Below, in pieces: positions 57,289-64,000 of a stretch of DNA of 64,000 bases (positions are counted from its first letter, which is position 1; each line of letters begins with the position of its first letter). The translations under genes and the position numbers were made by a program. Source of the stretch: Sphingomonas glacialis (GTDB lineage Bacteria; Pseudomonadota; Alphaproteobacteria; Sphingomonadales; Sphingomonadaceae); the NCBI RefSeq assembly GCF_014653575.1, contig NZ_BNAQ01000004.1, positions 1 through 64,000 on the forward strand. Reading direction: 5' to 3'. Below the pieces are notes generated by a model. The model did no database searches. It saw only the letters and a program-made list of their open reading frames with translations, and was not told where the DNA came from.

Positions 57289-57848
57289 TCGATGATACGA
57301 TGTCTAAGAGTCCGTTTGAGAATGCTCAAGGATGAACGATTCTGCGCGGCAGGAGGCTCCCAAGGGCGACGTGGATCATGGCTTCGGAGGGCAGCGTCAG
57401 ACCAAATGCACCGATCGCTAGGCAACGCTGGATCGGGCGTTCGCATGCCCCGTCCTTGCAAGCCCGCCAGCCCGTTTCGATACTTCAATTCATCGCCTGA
57501 GGTGATCCGTCTGGTCGTCATGATGTATGAGCTGCTCTTTTATACAAGAAGCTGGCCAGGTCGGGCAGAAATGGCCGCCTTCAGGGAAGCCGGTTTTATT
57601 TCGGACAGCGAAAATTGGGCGCGATACGGTCGTGCGCGGTTTCATCTTATCCAAGCCAATTAGGAAAAAGTCAGACCGGGGCAAGGCGCTGTGGAAAAGT
57701 TCCCTCAATCCAGACGCGACATTCGCTTGTTTTTTGCGATGCGAATAAAGACCAAAGAGTCCGGCTAACTTACACATATCCTTACACATAATTTGGATAG
57801 ACGATTATATGTCTATATAAAACAACAATGTAGCTGAGACTCGCCGCA
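57289..57848. other. Non-coding element end before the tRNA scar
   Basis: No supported gene. The start (about 57300-57400) may be a fragment of another insertion sequence, with one protein-like minus-strand stretch. The last 130 bases are AT-rich and contain direct repeats listed separately, as expected for the end of an integrating element with recombinase binding sites. Confidence 0.45.
57769..57790 (+). repeat. Direct repeat CTTACACATA x2 near the att core
   Basis: CTTACACATA occurs at 57769-57778 and again at 57781-57790, 12 bases apart, about 60 bases inside the tRNA-Leu scar. Closely spaced direct repeats in this position are typical arm-type sites for tyrosine recombinases or their directionality factors. 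No integrase is in the window to confirm this. Confidence 0.45.
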
Positions 57849-57903
57849 CTCAAAATCCCGTTCCTTAATCGGAGTGTCGGTTCGAGCCCGACCGCCCGCA
57901 CCA
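57849..57903 (+). tRNA. 3' fragment of tRNA-Leu(CAA): attachment-site scar
   Basis: The sequence begins within the anticodon loop (CTCAAAATCCCG) and runs through the variable arm, a perfect T-arm (GTCGG-TTCGAGC-CCGAC), the 3' acceptor strand CGCCCGC, discriminator A and CCA. The matching 5' acceptor (GCGGGCG) and D-arm are absent; only weak resemblance (AGAC-CGCCG) extends leftward. CAA in the loop marks a leucine tRNA of the leuX type, a known integration hotspot. This is the element-chromosome junction, with chromosome to the right. It is not a functional tRNA gene. Confidence 0.85.
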
Positions 57904-58284
57904 TCAGAACAAGGCGCGCCCGGTCTGCGCTGCGGTGGAACGTCCGAGATCGACGACGTGCGCTGCGGTGATTTCGGGCTGGTCGAAGCTCTGGCTCTCC
58001 CATTGCGAAACGATGCGTTCGACTTCGGCGGGGGTGCGCTTGCGCTTGGCGAGCGCAAAGTCGATCCACGCGCATCCCGGATTGTAATCGACCAGGCCAT
58101 CCTCGAGCACGGCATCGCCGAGCACGATCGCCACCGCATCCGCCACACTGTGGCCGCCAGCGACGAGGCTCAGCGCCGAGAGGCTCTGATCGTCGGACCA
58201 ATCGCGCGTGCTGGCGCCGCTGCGTGCTGCGATATCGAGCCGGGCTGCGATGAGCCGCGCGCGGAGTGGTGGCGAGAGTTTCAT
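57904..58284 (-). CDS. Conserved-looking chromosomal protein of unknown function (126 aa)
   Basis: A 126-residue protein from ATG 58284, with GGGGAGG about 9 bases upstream (an earlier ATG at 58305 is less well placed). It is soluble, with a helical N-terminus (PPLRARLIAARLDIAARSG), a GHSVADAVAIVLGDAVLEDG segment and a basic C-terminal region (FALAKRKRTPAEVERIVSQW). I do not recognise the family. Its stop codon starts at the base directly after the tRNA CCA, so it faces the tRNA end. Confidence 0.65.
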   Translation of the reverse strand: MKLSPPLRARLIAARLDIAARSGASTRDWSDDQSLSALSLVAGGHSVADAVAIVLGDAVLEDGLVDYNPGCAWIDFALAKRKRTPAEVERIVSQWESQSFDQPEITAAHVVDLGRSTAAQTGRALF

Positions 58285-58400
58285 AGGTGGTGCCTCCCCG
58301 AACATGATCTACGTCAATCGATAGACGACACGACAGGAGGATTCCCGCCTTTCGCAGGCAGGATCGTTATCATTCCGTAAAGAAAGGTAAACAAGCCAGG

Positions 58401-60260
58401 TTAAGCGGCTGCCATCTCCAGCGACTCGCTGATCTCGAACCAAGCCGCTTCAGCAGTGTCGAGCTTCTTCGAAATCTGTGCGTGTTGCTTGACCAGATCG
58501 GCGGGGGACAGTCGCGCGAGCCAGGCTTCGGCGGTGCTCGGATCGAGCATCGCGCGGTCGATCGCATCGCGCTGCTTGGTCAGCTTGGCGACGAGCGCCT
58601 CGGCCTCGTGCGCCTTCTTCTGCAACGCGACCGCGGCGGCGCTCAGTTGCGGCTTGTCGTCCTTCTTGGCGGCCTTGGTCTTGGCGCCTTCGCCGCCGCC
58701 GTCGCCCGAGAGCACGAAGGCGATATAATCCTCCATGCTGCCGGCATATTCCTTGGCTGTGCCGTTATCGACGAGCACGAGCCGGTCGGCGGTGAGCTCG
58801 ACCATATGGCGATCGTGGCTGACGAGGATGACGGCGCCGTCATAGGCGTTGAGCGCCTGGACCAGCGCTTCGCGCGCATCGACGTCGAGATGGTTGGTCG
58901 GTTCGTCGAGGATCAGCATGTGCGGTGCGTCGCGCGTGATGAGCGCGAGCGCGAGCCGCGCGCGTTCGCCGCCCGAGAGCTTGCCGACCTTCTGCGTCGC
59001 CTTGACGCCCGAGAAGCCGAAGCGGCCGAGCTGCGCGCGCACCGCGCCGGGGGTCTTGCCCGACATCATCCGCGTCATGTGCTCGAGCGGGGTGTCGTCG
59101 CCGTCGAGTTCCTCGACTTGATACTGGGTGAAATAGCCGACGCGCATCTTGCCGCTGGCGTTCATCGCGCCGTCCATCGTCGGCAGCTGCGCCGCGAGCA
59201 GGCGCGCGAGCGTGGTCTTGCCGTTGCCGTTGCGGCCCAGCAGCGCGACGCGGTCGTCGGGATCGAGCCGCAGGTTGAGCCGCTGGAGGATCGGCTTTTC
59301 CGCGTATCCGACCGCCGCCATGTCGAGCGTGATCAGCGGCGGGCGCAGTTCCTCGGGGCTCGGGAATTCGAACGACAGCGTCGGATCCTCGGCCATCGAC
59401 GCGATCGGCTGCATCTTGGCGAGCATCTTCTGGCGGCTCTGCGCCTGCTTGGCGGTCGAGGCGCGGGCCGAGTTCTTGGCGATATATTCGCTGAGCTTTG
59501 CCCTTTGCGTATCCTGCGCGGCCTTGGCGGCGGCGAGCTGCGCGACGCGTTCGGCGCGCTGGCGCTCGAAGCTGTCGTAACCGCCGGTGTAGAGATGGAC
59601 CTTGCCGCCCTCGAGATGGAGGATCGTGTCGACCACATTGTTGAGCAGATCGCGCTCGTGGCTGATGACGACCATCATCGCCGGATAAGATTTGAGGAAG
59701 TTCTCGAGCCACAAAGTCGCTTCGAGATCGAGATGGTTCGAGGGCTCGTCGAGCAGCAGCAAATCGGGCTCGGAGAACAGAAGTGCTGCGAGCGCGACAC
59801 GCATCTTCCAGCCGCCGGAGTAGGAATCGAGCGGACGACCCTGCATTTCCTCGTCGAAGCCGAGGCCGACGAGAATCCGCGCGGCGCGGGCAGGGGCGGT
59901 GTAGGCGTCGATCGCGGTCAGGCGCTCATAGATCACGCCCATGCGGTCGGGATCCTGGCAGGTCTCGGCCTCTTCCAGCAGCGATGCGCGCTCGGTGTCG
60001 GCGGCGAGCACGGCTTCGACCGGGGTGGTCGTTCCCGAGGGGGCTTCCTGCGCGATATAGCCGATGCGCGTACCGCGCGGCATCTCGATCTCGCCGAGAT
60101 CGGGCTCGAGCTGGCCGATCATGACCTTCATGAGCGTCGACTTGCCCGCGCCGTTGCGCCCGATCAGGCCGACGCGGCTCTTGGGCGGCAGCGCCGCGCT
60201 CGCACCGTCGAGGATCGCGCGCCCACCGAGGCGCACCGTGATACCATTGATATTCAGCAT
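58401..60260 (-). CDS. ABC-F family ATPase
   Basis: A 619-residue soluble protein with two ABC domains: first Walker A GRNGAGKSTL near residue 35 and signature YSGGWKMRVALA; second Walker A GRNGNGKTTLARLL near 345 and signature LSGGERARLALA. An interdomain linker of helices and a C-terminal coiled coil (KKAHEAEALVAKLTKQRDAI) complete the ABC-F plan. These proteins act on ribosomes, not in membranes. ATG 60260 is the start (MLNINGITVRLGGRAILD); the frame is open upstream but without domain sequence. It is most like the Uup/YheS branch. Confidence 0.94.
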   Translation of the reverse strand: MLNINGITVRLGGRAILDGASAALPPKSRVGLIGRNGAGKSTLMKVMIGQLEPDLGEIEMPRGTRIGYIAQEAPSGTTTPVEAVLAADTERASLLEEAETCQDPDRMGVIYERLTAIDAYTAPARAARILVGLGFDEEMQGRPLDSYSGGWKMRVALAALLFSEPDLLLLDEPSNHLDLEATLWLENFLKSYPAMMVVISHERDLLNNVVDTILHLEGGKVHLYTGGYDSFERQRAERVAQLAAAKAAQDTQRAKLSEYIAKNSARASTAKQAQSRQKMLAKMQPIASMAEDPTLSFEFPSPEELRPPLITLDMAAVGYAEKPILQRLNLRLDPDDRVALLGRNGNGKTTLARLLAAQLPTMDGAMNASGKMRVGYFTQYQVEELDGDDTPLEHMTRMMSGKTPGAVRAQLGRFGFSGVKATQKVGKLSGGERARLALALITRDAPHMLILDEPTNHLDVDAREALVQALNAYDGAVILVSHDRHMVELTADRLVLVDNGTAKEYAGSMEDYIAFVLSGDGGGEGAKTKAAKKDDKPQLSAAAVALQKKAHEAEALVAKLTKQRDAIDRAMLDPSTAEAWLARLSPADLVKQHAQISKKLDTAEAAWFEISESLEMAAA

Positions 60261-60339
60261 CGGCGGCCCGTAGCAGATTGTTGCGTTGCACCCAAGTGTC
60301 CGCCACGACGTTGTGCAACAAAGCCTGTGGAGAGCCTGA

Positions 60340-60807
60340 ATGAGCGTCGCCTTCCGCCGCGAGAGCGACGAAGAACATCTGGAACCCAAGTTCGAACGGC
60401 CGATCGCGCCGGGGCCGAACCTAGTGACGCCGCGCGGGTTGGCGCTGATCGGGGCGAAGGTTTTGGAGCTCGAAGCGGCGGTAGCGGGCGCGTCGGCTGA
60501 GGACCGCGACGCGGTGCTGCGCGAGCTCCGCTACTGGCACACGCGCCAGACGACCGCCGAGGAGGTCGCGGCGCCCGCAGAGGGTGAGGTCGGCATCGGA
60601 AGCCGCGTGACCTATCGGCTGAACGGCGTCGAGCGCAGCGTCGAGATCGTCGGCGGCGACGAAGCCGATCCGGCGGCGGGCAAGATCGGCTATCAGGCCC
60701 CGCTGGCGCGTGCGCTGATCGGCGCGGAGGTTGGCGAGCGGGTCGATTTCGCGGGGAAGGACGAGGCGATCGAGGTGGTTGCGGTTTCGGCGTCGGGCGT
60801 AGCCTAG
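60340..60807 (+). CDS. GreA/GreB-family transcription elongation factor
   Basis: A 155-residue protein with an N-terminal coiled-coil part (PRGLALIGAKVLELEAAVAG, then DAVLRELRYWHTRQT) and a C-terminal FKBP-like GreA/GreB domain (GIGSRVTYRLNGVERSVEIV, KIGYQAPLARALIGAEVGER). These factors enter the RNA polymerase secondary channel. It is divergent from the ABC-F gene, with an 80-base shared promoter region. Confidence 0.92.
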   Translation: MSVAFRRESDEEHLEPKFERPIAPGPNLVTPRGLALIGAKVLELEAAVAGASAEDRDAVLRELRYWHTRQTTAEEVAAPAEGEVGIGSRVTYRLNGVERSVEIVGGDEADPAAGKIGYQAPLARALIGAEVGERVDFAGKDEAIEVVAVSASGVA

Positions 60808-60842
60808 CGGACCGCGACCCTTAGTCCGCCCCACCCCCAATC

Positions 60843-60938
60843 CGTCACCCCGGGCTTGTCCCGGGGTCCACCGGGATGCGCAAATTGCTTCCTCAAGCCA
60901 TGCGGCACGGTGGACCCCGGGACGAGCCCGGGGTGACG
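60843..60938. repeat. Dispersed-type palindromic intergenic repeat
   Basis: Two 31-base arms (60843-60873 and 60908-60938) are inverted copies with a single mismatch and contain internal dyads such as CCCCGGG. Arms of the CGTCACCCCGGGCTTGTCC type are a common intergenic family in sphingomonads and relatives. It lies between the convergent GreA/GreB-like and CFA genes and may also end transcription from both sides. Confidence 0.85.
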
Positions 60939-60961
60939 GGGGAGGGTGGTGTCGTCCAGTA

Positions 60962-62224
60962 TCAGCGCGACATCGGCTCCGGAACCCATTCCGCATCCGC
61001 CTGCAACGCCGCCTCAGCCTCCGCCATATACTCCCGCGTCAGCGGCAGCGCGCGGCGGTCACGGATCAGTTGCACCTGATAGTTGCACATCACGCCATGC
61101 TTGAACGCCGCCATCGCGCCGGCGAGGTAGAATACCCACATCCGGTAGAAGCGCGCATCGAACATCGCCTCGATCTTGTCGCGGTTGGCGACGGCGCGAT
61201 CATACCAGTGGCGGATCGTCAGCGCATAATGGACGCGCAGCGTCTCGACATCGGCCGCGATCAGCCGGACCGATTCGCTCGCGCCGACGATTTCCGACAG
61301 CGCCGGATTGTAGCCGCCGGGGAAGATATATTTCGCGGTGAACGGATCGGTCTGGCCCGGGCCGCCCATCCGCCCGATCGTATGGAGCAGCATCACGCCG
61401 TCCTCCTGGAGCAACGCGCGGCATTTGTGGAAGAAGGTGCGGTAATTGGGCACGCCGACATGCTCGAACATCCCGACTGAGACGATCCGGTCGAACCGCC
61501 CCGTCAACTCGCGATAGTCGATCAGCTCGAACTTCACGCGGTCGGCGACGCCGGCTTCCTCGGCGCGGCGGCGGGCGGTCTTGAGCTGTTCTTCGGACAG
61601 CGTGATGCCGAGCACGTCGACGTCGGCGACGCGGTTGAGATACAGCGCCATCCCGCCCCAGCCGCAGCCGATATCGAGCACGCGCTGGCCGGGCCGCAAC
61701 TGCAGCTTGGCGGCGATATGCGCCTTCTTGTCGAGCTGCGCCTGTTCGAGCGTGTTATCCTCGTCGGTAAAATAGGCGCAGCTATATTGCCGGTCGGCGT
61801 CGAGGAAGAGATCGTAGAGCCGGTCGCCGATATCGTAATGATGCGCGACGTTCTGCTTCGATTTGCCGATGCGATTGAGCTGGCGCAGTCGCGCGGTGCT
61901 TGCCGCCCAGGCGAGCTTGACCGGGTTCTTAGTGCCGATCGTGCTGCGGCCGTCCTCCCAGCGGCCGTTGCCGCGGATCAGGTCGATCATCCCGGCGATG
62001 TCGTCGTTATCGACGAGCAGCCGCCCGTCCATCCAGGCGAGCGCCGCGCCGAGCCGCGGATGGCGCGCGATATAGGTCGCGACGTTCTTGTCGGCGAAGC
62101 GCAGCGTGACGGGGCGGAACGCGGGATCGGGCGTGCCGTAGTGATAACGCGTGCCATCGGCATCGATGATCGTCAGTTCGCCGCGCTTGACGAGATTTTT
62201 CGCGAACCGGTCGAACAGCCACAT
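60962..62224 (-). CDS. Cyclopropane-fatty-acyl-phospholipid synthase family methyltransferase
   Basis: A 420-residue enzyme starting at ATG 62224 (MWLFDRFAKNLVKRGELTII). The SAM-binding motif VLDIGCGWGGMALYL lies near residue 180, and CFA hallmarks include AHHYDIGDRLYDLFLDADRQ, YSCAYF and a C-terminal EYMAEAEAALQADAE. It adds a methylene bridge to unsaturated acyl chains of membrane lipids. Family members also make other lipid modifications, so the exact product is uncertain. Confidence 0.92.
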   Translation of the reverse strand: MWLFDRFAKNLVKRGELTIIDADGTRYHYGTPDPAFRPVTLRFADKNVATYIARHPRLGAALAWMDGRLLVDNDDIAGMIDLIRGNGRWEDGRSTIGTKNPVKLAWAASTARLRQLNRIGKSKQNVAHHYDIGDRLYDLFLDADRQYSCAYFTDEDNTLEQAQLDKKAHIAAKLQLRPGQRVLDIGCGWGGMALYLNRVADVDVLGITLSEEQLKTARRRAEEAGVADRVKFELIDYRELTGRFDRIVSVGMFEHVGVPNYRTFFHKCRALLQEDGVMLLHTIGRMGGPGQTDPFTAKYIFPGGYNPALSEIVGASESVRLIAADVETLRVHYALTIRHWYDRAVANRDKIEAMFDARFYRMWVFYLAGAMAAFKHGVMCNYQVQLIRDRRALPLTREYMAEAEAALQADAEWVPEPMSR

Positions 62225-62585
62225 CGCACACACGCTCCATACCCTGACACCCTGTCGCATGCCGGATCGCGTTGCCCAAGACGGGGCGCAACGAGGGGAG
62301 GTCAGGCGCAAGGTTCTGAGGATCCACCGTGACCGTCTCCCCCAGCAGACGCAAGATACCAAGGAGGATCGGGTCTATTTTGCTGAAGCGCGCAGTCATG
62401 CGGGTCAGTCGCATCAGTCGTGCAGAATACCACCGCCTGCGTAACGACAATGGTGTTATGTGCAGAATTTTACACTGATCTGAATCAATTAAGTAATTTA
62501 TCAGTATTTATAATGCAGGTGTTGCCTGTCAGTGCCGAAACGTTGCCTTGCGAAGCGCAGGATATAATAAGGAATTGGAGTCATC
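62225..62585. other. Divergent promoter region between CFA and outer-membrane genes
   Basis: No gene is supported in these 361 bases; long frames on either strand are out-of-frame extensions of the CFA gene. The AT-rich part at 62450-62520 should hold the promoter of the outer-membrane gene, whose ribosome binding site is AATTGGAG. Confidence 0.5.
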
Positions 62586-63302
62586 ATGAAGACGAGTACA
62601 TTGGGGGTCGCGATGGCAACAGCGTGCCTGGCACTGATCGCGCAACCGGCCTTTGCGCAGGCAGGCCCGGTACAGAAAACGACGACGCATTCGACAGGGG
62701 ATACCAAAAGCGGGCGCTTCCGGATCGGCTTGACCGCCGGCACGCTCGGGATCGGTCCCGAGATCGGCTATCGCGCCAATCGCACGATCGGCGTGCGCGC
62801 GAATGCGACGTTCCTGTCGTTCAGCCACAGCGTCAAATCGAACAACGTCCGCTATGACGGCAAGGCCAATTTGAAGTCGGGCGGCGTGATGCTCGATCTG
62901 CATCCCTTCGGCGGCGGTTTCTTCCTGTCTGCCGGCGCACGGATCAACGGCAATGCCGGCCGCCTGCGCGCCACGCCGCAGAGCACCACCACGATCGGCG
63001 CGATCGCCTACACACCGGCGCAGATCGGCACGATCAGCGGGCGCGCAGAGGTGAAGAACGTCGCACCGCAATTGACGCTTGGCTATGGCGGCGGCCTGCA
63101 CCGTGGCCTGAGCGTCAATGTCGAGGCGGGTGCGCTGTTCCAGGGTGCGGTGCGCGTGCGTGATTACAGCTCGAACGGGACGCTCGCCAACGACCCGCGC
63201 TTCATCGCCGAACTCGAGAAGGAACGGCTCAACACCCAGCGCAAGGTCGACGACTATAAAGTCTATCCGATCCTCCAGGTCGGGCTGAAGTACCGCTTCT
63301 GA
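62586..63302 (+). CDS. Outer-membrane beta-barrel protein
   Basis: A 238-residue exported protein: signal peptide to about residue 25 (CLALIAQPAFAQAG), then alternating strands (FRIGLTAGTLGIGPEIGYRA, GGVMLDLHPFGGGFFLSAGA, LSVNVEAGALFQGAVRVRDY) ending in GLKYRF, the C-terminal Phe signal for BAM insertion. It appears to be an 8-stranded barrel. Ligand unknown. Confidence 0.82.
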   Translation: MKTSTLGVAMATACLALIAQPAFAQAGPVQKTTTHSTGDTKSGRFRIGLTAGTLGIGPEIGYRANRTIGVRANATFLSFSHSVKSNNVRYDGKANLKSGGVMLDLHPFGGGFFLSAGARINGNAGRLRATPQSTTTIGAIAYTPAQIGTISGRAEVKNVAPQLTLGYGGGLHRGLSVNVEAGALFQGAVRVRDYSSNGTLANDPRFIAELEKERLNTQRKVDDYKVYPILQVGLKYRF

Positions 63303-63378
63303 CGATCCGCGCCGGGGTAACCTGATCGCGAGAGCAGCCCGCCGGAGCGATACATCATCGCTTCGGCAGGAACGCTGA

Positions 63379-64000
63379 TCACCGCGCGAGCGTGATCCGG
63401 GCGACCAGCCCGCCGCCGTCGCGATTGGCGAGCGTGATGTCGCCGCCGGCATCGCGCACGATCGTCCGGGCTAGCGCGAGACCCAGGCCGATGCCCCCGG
63501 TCGCCTTGTTGCGCGACGTCTCGAGCCGCGTGAACGCCTCGAACACGTCGCCGAGGCGGTCGGCGGGAATGCCGGGGCCGCGATCGCACACCAGGATCGC
63601 GACCGACTGCGCGCTCGCGGTGACGCTGACTTCGACCGCGCCGGCATATTTCAGCGCATTCTCGATCAGGTTGCGCAGCGCGCGGCGCATCAGGCCGGGG
63701 CGCAGCCGCATGCGGATGCGCTCGCTTTCCTCGAACACGACCTCGTGGCCGATCTCGCGGAAATCCTCGACGACGGCATCGACCAAAGCCGCGAGATCGA
63801 CTTCTGTCGGCGGCTCGCTCGGGCGGCCGAGCCGCGCGAGCGACAGGATGTCGTCGAGCATCCGGTTCATCTCGGCGATCGTCTCGGCCATCTTGGCGCG
63901 ATCGGCATCGTCATCGACCGACTCGACGCGGACGCGCAGCGAGGCGAGCGGGGTGCGCAGATCATGCCCGATCGCGCCGAGCATCCGATCCTTCTCGTCG
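63379..64000 (-). CDS. Sensor histidine kinase, C-terminal part (continues right)
   Basis: The C-terminal 206 codons of a kinase: H-box DEKDRMLGAIGHDLRTPLAS, N-box LIENALKYAGAVEVSV, G1 VCDRGPGIPADR, F-box AFTRLETS and G2 GGIGLGLALARTIV. The HATPase domain is complete; sensor and HAMP regions lie beyond 64000. The partner regulator is not in the window. Confidence 0.93.
   Translation of the reverse strand, partial: DEKDRMLGAIGHDLRTPLASLRVRVESVDDDADRAKMAETIAEMNRMLDDILSLARLGRPSEPPTEVDLAALVDAVVEDFREIGHEVVFEESERIRMRLRPGLMRRALRNLIENALKYAGAVEVSVTASAQSVAILVCDRGPGIPADRLGDVFEAFTRLETSRNKATGGIGLGLALARTIVRDAGGDITLANRDGGGLVARITLAR

Noticed and set aside
57292..57748. Small ORFs on both strands before the tRNA scar
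   Set aside because: No start signals, mutually overlapping, no family resemblance; more likely remnants of an insertion sequence.
58482..60500. 672-residue plus-strand frame across the ABC-F gene
   Set aside because: It is the antisense of a clear ABC-F ATPase; high GC content keeps the opposite frame open.

Overview
The window looks like chromosome of a GC-rich alphaproteobacterium, most likely a sphingomonad. This rests on protein style and base composition only; there is no rRNA operon to confirm it. Positions 1 to about 57.85 kb read as an integrated conjugative element or conjugative genomic island. Positions 57.9-64 kb read as ordinary chromosome. The join is a 3' fragment of a tRNA-Leu(CAA) gene at 57849-57903, the scar expected where an element has integrated into the 3' half of a tRNA gene. 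No integrase and no intact tRNA-Leu are visible, so the other end lies to the left of the window.

Layout of the element. (1) 1-3.5 kb: a Gabija-type defence pair (OLD/TOPRIM nuclease plus UvrD-like helicase) whose helicase runs in frame into the end of an IS3-family element at the left edge. (2) 4.3-7.0 kb: a backbone operon of small genes and a large ParB-family protein, closed by a clear terminator. (3) 7.3-9.4 kb: a TonB-dependent siderophore receptor with a Fur-like site. (4) 10.2-12.6 kb: single-strand binding protein, candidate oriT, relaxosome protein and relaxase. (5) 12.8-20.2 kb: a tripartite heavy-metal-type RND efflux operon, an MFS gene broken by one stop codon, and a divergent ChrB-like gene. 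(6) 20.4-33.5 kb: a complete VirB/VirD4 type IV secretion operon, all on the minus strand, from VirB1 to VirD4 plus an LPD7 protein. Its upstream region holds two small ORFs and a very strong multi-stem inverted-repeat structure that I propose is an undescribed structured RNA or DNA element.

(7) 33.9-38.0 kb: a thioesterase gene with an amber codon, then an IS630-type element interrupted by an IS21-type element; target duplications are visible for both. (8) 38.1-53.3 kb: the most unusual stretch. An outer-membrane TPR/beta-barrel protein of the Slam/DUF560 type is followed by a 1732-residue secreted protein with a FecR-like N-terminus, seven tandem repeats of about 79 residues and three C-terminal domains resembling TbpB-type barrels. 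This is a plausible type XI secretion translocon with a giant cargo. Nearby, past a decayed IS3 element, are a secreted protein of unknown function, a two-component system, another small secreted protein and a secreted TPR-CHAT (caspase-like) protein. (9) 53.9-57.3 kb: an IS407-like IS3 element, a small secreted protein and a Sel1-repeat protein.

The chromosomal part carries an uncharacterised gene abutting the tRNA scar, an ABC-F ATPase, a GreA/GreB-like factor, a cyclopropane-fatty-acid synthase, a secreted beta-barrel protein and the 3' part of a sensor kinase. Genes within operons typically overlap by 4-13 bases, which implies translational coupling. Several cargo genes carry single stop codons, and insertion sequences are abundant, so parts of the cargo are decaying.
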